Positions 1 to 6,957 of a stretch of 6,957 nt of DNA are shown here, one piece after another. Below the pieces are notes generated by a model. It saw only the letters and a program-made list of their open reading frames with translations, was not told where the DNA came from and did not search any database. The first letter of the stretch is position 1. Each line of letters starts with the position of its first letter. The translations under genes were made by a program, and so were the position numbers. The stretch is taken from the NCBI RefSeq assembly GCF_937958535.1, contig NZ_CALGNQ010000274.1:1-6957 (forward strand), written 5' to 3'. The DNA is from an uncultured Georgenia sp. (lineage in GTDB: Bacteria; Actinomycetota; Actinomycetes; Actinomycetales; Actinomycetaceae).

Positions 1-184
1 GCAGCCACCGCAGTACGGGGCGCCCACGCCGCCGCCCGGCCAGGGCACGCCCCCGACGGCGCCGGCCGAGCCCGCCGCGCCGCCCCGGCCGGCGTTCCGG
101 CCCTGGGAGGACGAGCACGGCAACCCGCGGTACGGCAGGCGCCGCGAGGACCGCCCGCAGGAGGGTGAGGAGCGCTCTTCGTGA
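1..184 (+). CDS. C-terminal end of a proline-rich protein of unknown function (5' partial)
   Basis: An open frame enters from the left edge (first full codon at base 2) and ends at TGA 182-184, giving 60 residues. The first 30 or so are low-complexity and rich in Pro, Ala, Gly and Gln (PPQYGAPTPPPGQG). A short charged tail follows (WEDEHGNPRYGRR, then many Glu and Arg). It has no membrane segment or catalytic motif, so it looks like a disordered cytoplasmic or extracytoplasmic tail. The stop overlaps the GTG start of the next gene (GTGA at 181-184), so the two are probably one operon with coupled translation. In Mycobacterium tuberculosis a TIM-barrel gene of this type (Rv0498) follows a membrane protein gene (Rv0497). 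The same arrangement here is possible, but this fragment cannot show it. The frame is well supported because it runs into the coupled start; the function is unknown. Confidence 0.75.
   Translation, partial: QPPQYGAPTPPPGQGTPPTAPAEPAAPPRPAFRPWEDEHGNPRYGRRREDRPQEGEERSS
167..172 (+). promoter_or_regulatory. Ribosome binding site for the TIM-barrel gene
   Basis: GAGGAG lies 8 bases before the GTG at 181, inside the 3' end of the preceding gene. It is the strongest Shine-Dalgarno match in the area and is the main reason for choosing GTG 181 as the start. It also fits coupled translation across the GTGA overlap. Confidence 0.7.
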
Positions 185-984
185 GGGTGCCGCCGGTCCT
201 GCTGTCCACGTCGTCCTGCTATCCGGCCAGCACGGAGTCCGCCTTCGCCGACGCCGCGCGGCTCGGCTACGACGGCATGGAGGTCATGGTCTGGAAGTGG
301 CCCGAGACCCGTGACCCGGGGCGGCTGCTCGCCTTCGCCGGCACCTACGGCGTGCCGGTCCTGGCGATCCACTCTCCGACGCTCCTGCTCACCCAGCGGG
401 TGTGGGGCACCGACGCGTGGGGCAAGATCGACCGCTCCGTGGAGCTCGCCGAGGCGGTGGGTGCGGAGGTCGTCGTCGTCCACCCCCCGTTCCGCTGGCA
501 GCGCGAGTACGCCGCCGGCTTCGTCGAGGGCATCGCGCGGCGCCAGGCCGCGACCGAGGTGCGGATCGCGGTGGAGAACATGTTCCCGTGGAAGGCCCGC
601 GCCAAGGACGGCAGCCGCACCAAGGAGCGCCACGCCTACCTGCCCCACTGGGACCCGGTGTCCCTCGGCTACGAGCACGTGACCCTCGACCTGTCGCACG
701 CCGGCATCGCGGGGCAGGACCCGCTGGCGATGGCCCACGCGCTGGGTCCGCGGCTCGCCCACATCCACCTCACCGACTCCACCGGCTCCAACCGGGACGA
801 GCACCTGGCCCCGGGGCGTGGCCGCCAGCCGTGCCGGGAGCTGCTCGCCGCCCTCCCGGAGCTCGGCTTCACCGGGTCGATCGCCGTCGAGGTCACGACC
901 CGCAAGATGAAGCCGGCCGAGCGGGAGCGGGCGCTCGCCGAGTCCCTCGCCTTCGCCCGGGAGCACATGCCGAGCTTCACCTGA
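181..984 (+). CDS. Sugar phosphate isomerase/epimerase-like TIM-barrel protein
   Basis: This 267-aa protein has the layout of the xylose isomerase-like / AP endonuclease family 2 TIM barrel. Candidate barrel-mouth residues lie at the ends of predicted strands: H64 (LAIHSP), H101 (VVVVHPP), E132 (IAVENM), D170 and H173 (LDLSHAG), H196 (HIHLTDS) and E237 (VEVTT). The Glu, Asp/His, His and Glu spacing matches the divalent-metal site of the family, so a soluble cytoplasmic metal-dependent isomerase, epimerase or related lyase is expected. The substrate cannot be read from the sequence. Length is normal for a one-domain family member, and it appears complete. The start is set by GAGGAG at 167-172 and the 4-base overlap with the gene before. 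It faces the convergent hyuAB-like gene downstream, so it is probably the last gene of its operon. M. tuberculosis Rv0498 is a protein of the same general type. Confidence 0.88.
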   Translation: MRVPPVLLSTSSCYPASTESAFADAARLGYDGMEVMVWKWPETRDPGRLLAFAGTYGVPVLAIHSPTLLLTQRVWGTDAWGKIDRSVELAEAVGAEVVVVHPPFRWQREYAAGFVEGIARRQAATEVRIAVENMFPWKARAKDGSRTKERHAYLPHWDPVSLGYEHVTLDLSHAGIAGQDPLAMAHALGPRLAHIHLTDSTGSNRDEHLAPGRGRQPCRELLAALPELGFTGSIAVEVTTRKMKPAERERALAESLAFAREHMPSFT

Positions 985-1011
985 CGCTGCCTCGGCGGGC
1001 TCCGGTGTGCT

Positions 1012-1033
1012 CCGGCTCCCTCCGCTCAGCCGG
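1012..1033 (+). terminator. Weak terminator-like hairpin after the TIM-barrel gene
   Basis: CCGGCT at 1012-1017 and AGCCGG at 1028-1033 form a perfect 6-bp stem with a 10-base loop, beginning 27 bases after the stop codon. The bases after it (TGGTTCGCCCATTT) are only mildly U-rich. The position between convergent genes is right for a terminator, but the stem is short and could be chance in DNA this GC-rich. Confidence 0.3.
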
Positions 1034-1111
1034 TGGTTCGCCCATTTCGCTCAGTCCAGGCTGCCGGGAGGGGCGAGCGATGATCGAGAAGGGCGAGCCA
1101 GGCCGCAGTGG

Positions 1112-1135
1112 GGCCGGCGGGCCGGGTGGCCGGCC
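1112..1135 (-). terminator. GC-rich hairpin just after the hyuAB-like stop codon
   Basis: GGCCGGC at 1112-1118 and GCCGGCC at 1129-1135 form a 7-bp all-GC stem with a 10-base loop, 2 bases beyond the stop of the minus-strand gene. There is no U-tract on either strand, so it would be an atypical actinobacterial terminator at best. It could serve both convergent genes. Confidence 0.3.
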
Positions 1136-1137
1136 GC

Positions 1138-4716
<3,579 letters not shown>

Positions 4717-4718
4717 GG

Positions 4719-4783
4719 CTGCCGAGCCTATCGGCGCGGGGCGGCCGCCCGGAGGACGTCCCACCCGCCGGGCGGCTCGGCAG
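4719..4783 (-). repeat. 10-bp inverted repeat at the hyuAB-like start
   Basis: CTGCCGAGCC at 4719-4728 is perfectly repeated in inverse orientation as GGCTCGGCAG at 4774-4783. The near arm ends 2 bases before the ATG at 4716. In a transcript coming from the permease gene, this stem would enclose the region where a ribosome lands. As DNA, the near arm covers a possible -10 element (4725-4730). A second perfect stem is nested inside: GCCGCCCGG at 4744-4752 with CCGGGCGGC at 4768-4776, sharing three bases with the outer arm. The repeats are seen directly; any regulatory role is inference, and some such repeats are expected by chance at this GC content. Confidence 0.5.
4725..4730 (-). promoter_or_regulatory. 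Possible -10 element for a leaderless hyuAB-like transcript
   Basis: On the minus strand TAGGCT fits the actinobacterial TANNNT -10 pattern and ends 8 bases before the ATG at 4716. A transcript from it would start at or within a base or two of the start codon, which would explain the missing Shine-Dalgarno. No convincing -35 is visible at 16-18 bases upstream (TCCGGG at best), so this is weak. Confidence 0.3.
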
Positions 4784-4812
4784 GGCGGGCGGCCCGGGGT
4801 CGGCGGTGGGAG

Positions 4813-4834
4813 GGTGCCGGGCCCCCGGCGCACC
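4813..4834 (-). terminator. Imperfect hairpin after the permease gene
   Basis: GGTGCCGG at 4813-4820 can pair with CCGG (4825-4828) and CACC (4831-4834), leaving a 2-base bulge. It starts 18 bases after the permease stop codon on the minus strand, a fitting place for a terminator. No T-run follows. Readthrough into the hyuAB-like gene cannot be excluded. Confidence 0.3.
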
Positions 4835-4851
4835 GCACCGGTCCGGGCTGC

Positions 4852-6195
4852 TCAGGCGGCCGTCGTGGCCGCCACCGAGCCGGCGGAGGCGGTGCTGAAC
4901 CGCCGCGTGACGAGATGGAGCAGGACGCCGAGGGCGAGCATGCCGGCCCCGAGCAGCCACACCGTCCCCGACTGCCGGCTCAGCAGCACCCCGCAGGTGA
5001 CGAGCGCGAGCACGGGCAGCGCCCGGGGCGTGCGGAAATGGTGGTGCTCCACCCGGTCCTTGCGCAGGACGAGGACGGCCACGTTGGTGCTGACGAAGAC
5101 GACGAGGAGGAGCAGGACCACCGTCTCGGCGAGCATGGCCAGGTCCCCGACGAGCGTGAGGCCCACCGCCACCGCCGTCGTCACGACGATGGCCAGCCAC
5201 GGGGTGCGGCGGTTGGGCAGCACCCGGGTCAGCGGGGTCGGCAGCAGCCCTTCGTCGGCCATCCCGTAGGCGAGCCGGCTGGACATGATCATCGTCAGCA
5301 GCGCGCCGTTGGCGACGGCGACCAGCGCGATCGCGGAGAACGCCCACTCCGGAACGCCCACCCCGGTGGCGGTGACGACGTCGAGCAGCGGGCTGGAGGA
5401 GCCGGCGAGGTCACCGGGCGGCATGATGACGGTGGCGGCGACGCCGATGAGCGCGTAGACCACACCGGCGACGGCCAGCGCACCGAAGAGCGCCCGGGGG
5501 TAGACCCGGCTGACGTCCTGGACCTCCTCGGCGACGTTGGCCGAGACCTCGAAGCCGACGAAGGAGTAGAAGGCGAGCAGCGCCCCGCCGAGCACGGCCG
5601 AGGCCACCCCCGTCTCCGGGGGCAGGTCGACCAGCCGGCTCGCCTCACCCGCACCGCCCCCGACGGCGATCCCGACGACGACGATGACGAGGACCAGCCC
5701 GGAGACCTCGACGACCGTCATCGCCACGTTCGAGCGCACCGACTCGCGGATCCCCCGGGCGTTGAGCAGCGCGAGCAGGAGGAGGAAGAGCGGGGCGGCG
5801 AGGACGACCGGGACGTCGAGGAAGGTCGACAGGTAGTCGCCGGCGAAGGCGAGGGACAGCCCGGCGGCGCTCGTCACGCCGGCGGCGAGCATCGCGAACC
5901 CGACGACGAAGGACACCCACGGTCGGCGGAACGCCCGCTGGGCGAAGACCGCCGCACCGCCCGCCTTCGGGTACTTCGTCACCAGCTCGGCGTAGCTCGC
6001 CGCGGTGAGCAGGGCCATGACGAGCGCCAGCGCGAGCGGGGCCCACATGAGACCGCCCGCCTCCCGGGACAGCTCACCGGCAAGGGCGTAGATGCCCGCG
6101 CCGAGCACGTCCCCGAGGATGAAGAGGAAGAGCAGCCACGGGGTGATCCGGCGGGCCAGGCGGGTGGTGTCCGCGGGCGCGGTGTCCGACGTCAT
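4852..6195 (-). CDS. APC-superfamily amino-acid permease
   Basis: This 447-aa integral membrane protein has about 12 hydrophobic segments. TM1 (about 17-41) carries the broken-helix motif GAGIY (32-36) that forms part of the substrate site in LeuT-fold transporters. The loop after TM2 has SYAELVTKYPKAGG (67-80), the usual APC consensus region. TM6 has FYSFVGFE (209-216), followed by AEEVQDVSRVYPRAL (222-236), also a family hallmark. Later segments lie near 234-258, 282-306, 332-352, 355-377, 390-405 and 411-430, with the cytoplasmic HHHFRTP linker at 384-390. It should be a proton-coupled or exchange transporter for an amino acid or related compound in the plasma membrane. The ATG at 6195 has no Shine-Dalgarno; a GTG two codons earlier (6201) is a possible alternative. 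The parallel gene downstream, 135 bases away, is the oxoprolinase-like enzyme, which makes its substrate or an amino acid product a candidate cargo. Confidence 0.9.
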   Translation of the reverse strand: MTSDTAPADTTRLARRITPWLLFLFILGDVLGAGIYALAGELSREAGGLMWAPLALALVMALLTAASYAELVTKYPKAGGAAVFAQRAFRRPWVSFVVGFAMLAAGVTSAAGLSLAFAGDYLSTFLDVPVVLAAPLFLLLLALLNARGIRESVRSNVAMTVVEVSGLVLVIVVVGIAVGGGAGEASRLVDLPPETGVASAVLGGALLAFYSFVGFEVSANVAEEVQDVSRVYPRALFGALAVAGVVYALIGVAATVIMPPGDLAGSSSPLLDVVTATGVGVPEWAFSAIALVAVANGALLTMIMSSRLAYGMADEGLLPTPLTRVLPNRRTPWLAIVVTTAVAVGLTLVGDLAMLAETVVLLLLVVFVSTNVAVLVLRKDRVEHHHFRTPRALPVLALVTCGVLLSRQSGTVWLLGAGMLALGVLLHLVTRRFSTASAGSVAATTAA

Positions 6196-6201
6196 CGCCA
6201 C

Positions 6202-6230
6202 AGGATCGGGGCCGCGGCGCACCCCGGCAA
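6202..6230 (-). promoter_or_regulatory. Possible promoter for a leaderless permease transcript
   Basis: On the minus strand TTGCCG (6230-6225) and GATCCT (6207-6202) are separated by 17 bases and resemble -35 and -10 boxes (4/6 and 3/6 matches to the sigma70-type consensus). Six bases separate the -10-like box from the ATG at 6195, so transcription would begin at about the A of the start codon. That agrees with the lack of a ribosome binding site. The -10 match lacks the first T of TANNNT, so confidence is low. Confidence 0.33.
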
Positions 6231-6250
6231 CCGCAGCAGTCTCCGGGTGC
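6219..6250. repeat. Imperfect inverted repeat in the divergent intergenic region
   Basis: GCACCCCGG at 6219-6227 and CCGGGTGC at 6243-6250 are inverse complements apart from one extra C, with a 15-base centre. The left arm overlaps the possible permease -35 box (6225-6230). It could be an operator shared by the permease and the small-protein gene, but it may be chance. Confidence 0.3.
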
Positions 6251-6267
6251 AGAGCCCGTACGCCGGT

Positions 6268-6273
6268 GGGAGG
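6268..6273 (+). promoter_or_regulatory. Ribosome binding site for the 44-aa protein
   Basis: GGGAGG lies 9 bases before the ATG at 6283. It is one of the clearest Shine-Dalgarno sequences in the window and is the main evidence that this short frame is translated. Confidence 0.65.
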
Positions 6274-6282
6274 GTGGCGCAC

Positions 6283-6417
6283 ATGAGCGAGAACCCGACC
6301 ACCGGGCCGTACGACCCGGCCGCGGACCCCGACGCCGACCCGGAGCAGCTCGAGTCCGACCAGCCGCGGCCGTCCCAGGCCGAGGGCGAGGACGAGCCGA
6401 CGACGACCACCGGTTGA
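6283..6417 (+). CDS. Small acidic protein of unknown function (44 aa)
   Basis: This short frame runs from ATG 6283 to TGA 6415-6417. It is strongly acidic and rich in Asp, Glu, Pro and Thr, beginning MSENPTTGPYDP, followed by the repeat-like DPAADPDADPEQLE and ending in TTTTG. It has no hydrophobic segment, cysteine or basic patch, so it should be soluble and probably largely disordered. A GGGAGG ribosome binding site stands 9 bases upstream, and the dehydrogenase gene starts 5 bases after the stop, so the two are likely co-transcribed and perhaps translationally coupled. The permease gene diverges from it 87 bases away. The ordered GPYDPxADPDADP pattern looks like a conserved short motif of actinobacterial small proteins, but this is an impression that I could not check. 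Function is unknown. Confidence 0.72.
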   Translation: MSENPTTGPYDPAADPDADPEQLESDQPRPSQAEGEDEPTTTTG

Positions 6418-6422
6418 CCGGC

Positions 6423-6957
6423 GTGCGTGCACTGACCTGGCAGGGACGCGAGCGCGTCCGCGTGGAGGACGTCCCCGACCCCCGGCTGGAGGAACCGACC
6501 GACGCCGTCGTCCGGATCACCTCGACCGCCATCTGCGGGTCGGACCTCCACCTGTTCAGCGTGCTCGGGCCGTTCCTCGAACCGGGCGACGTCCTGGGCC
6601 ACGAGCCGATGGGGGTGGTCGAGGAGGTCGGCAGCGAGGTGCGTTCGCTCAAGCCCGGCGACCGGGTGGTCATCCCCTTCGTCATCGCCTGCGGCAGCTG
6701 CTGGATGTGCTCGCGCGGGCTGCACAGCCAGTGCGAGACCACCCAGGTCCGGGCGCACGGCAAGGGTGCCGCCCTGTTCGGGTACACCACGCTCTACGGC
6801 CAGGTCCCCGGCGGGCAGGCGGAGTACCTGCGGGTGCCCTTCGCCGACGTCGGACCGGTCGTCGTCCCCGACGACGGGGAGCCGGACGAGCGCTACCTCT
6901 ACCTCTCCGACGTCCTGCCCACCGCGTGGCAGGCGGTGGAGTACGCCGACGTCCCGC
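6423..6957 (+). CDS. Zinc-dependent, formaldehyde dehydrogenase-like alcohol dehydrogenase (3' partial)
   Basis: The first 178 residues of a medium-chain dehydrogenase are present before the window ends. The N-terminal GroES-like catalytic domain has CGSDLH (C38) and GHEPMG (H60, E61), the expected ligands and shell of the catalytic zinc. The structural-zinc cysteines are C90, C93, C96 and C104 in ACGSCWMCSRGLHSQC. The later stretch HGKGAALFGYT and YGQVPGGQAEYLRVP (125-139), then YLSDVLPTAWQAVEYAD, matches the formaldehyde-dehydrogenase-like group rather than classical ethanol dehydrogenases. The Rossmann NAD-binding domain should begin just past the edge. It likely oxidises an alcohol or aldehyde adduct with NAD(P) in the cytoplasm; the substrate is unknown. 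GTG 6423 is chosen because it gives the usual MRALTW start, 5 bases after the small-protein stop. An in-frame TTG at 6414, overlapping that stop, is an alternative. No clear Shine-Dalgarno is present, which suggests coupled translation. Confidence 0.9.
   Translation, partial: MRALTWQGRERVRVEDVPDPRLEEPTDAVVRITSTAICGSDLHLFSVLGPFLEPGDVLGHEPMGVVEEVGSEVRSLKPGDRVVIPFVIACGSCWMCSRGLHSQCETTQVRAHGKGAALFGYTTLYGQVPGGQAEYLRVPFADVGPVVVPDDGEPDERYLYLSDVLPTAWQAVEYADVP

Noticed and set aside
985..1137. A possible further gene, mobile element or attachment site in the convergent gap.
   Set aside because: Apart from two weak hairpins and the doubtful 1080-1211 frame, I see no target-site duplication, tRNA-like segment, transposase remnant or array of repeats here.
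4717..4833. A 39-residue N-terminal extension of the hyuAB-like protein.
   Set aside because: The added residues are Pro, Arg and Gly rich, cross the inverted repeats, and precede the position where the family begins (a few residues before IDRGGTF).
6196..6432. A 79-residue N-terminal extension of the permease.
   Set aside because: It reads antisense through the small acidic protein and is low-complexity. APC permeases normally begin a short distance before TM1, as with ATG 6195.

Overview
The window is very GC-rich, with G or C at nearly every third codon position. It uses GTG as well as ATG starts and its genes sit close together. Together with the protein families present, this points to the chromosome of a high-GC actinobacterium. 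A member of the Micrococcales such as the Intrasporangiaceae is a guess from general resemblance, not shown by a marker gene. I see no mobile element, CRISPR array, tRNA or rRNA, and base composition looks even throughout.

Layout: (1) bases 1-984, plus strand, hold the proline-rich C-terminal end of an unidentified protein, overlapping by 4 bases a sugar-phosphate isomerase/epimerase-like TIM-barrel protein of 267 aa. (2) Bases 985-1137 are a convergent intergenic gap with two weak terminator-like hairpins. (3) Bases 1138-4716, minus strand, hold a 1192-aa fused HyuA-HyuB protein of the hydantoinase/5-oxoprolinase family. (4) Bases 4717-4851 are an intergenic gap rich in inverted repeats, one of which abuts the hyuAB start codon. 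(5) Bases 4852-6195, minus strand, hold a 447-aa APC-superfamily amino-acid permease. (6) Bases 6196-6282 are a divergent intergenic region with a possible leaderless promoter for the permease. (7) Bases 6283-6957, plus strand, hold a 44-aa acidic small protein followed after 5 bases by a zinc-dependent, formaldehyde-dehydrogenase-like alcohol dehydrogenase that runs off the window.

How the genes may work together: the permease lies upstream of and parallel to the fused oxoprolinase-like enzyme. This suggests an uptake-and-hydrolysis pair for a cyclic amide such as 5-oxoproline (pyroglutamate) or a hydantoin, but the substrate is inference. The small acidic protein and the dehydrogenase probably share a transcript. 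I do not find convincing evidence of a new multi-gene system. The best leads are the paired transport and hydrolysis genes, the dyad at the hyuAB start, and the small protein ahead of the dehydrogenase.
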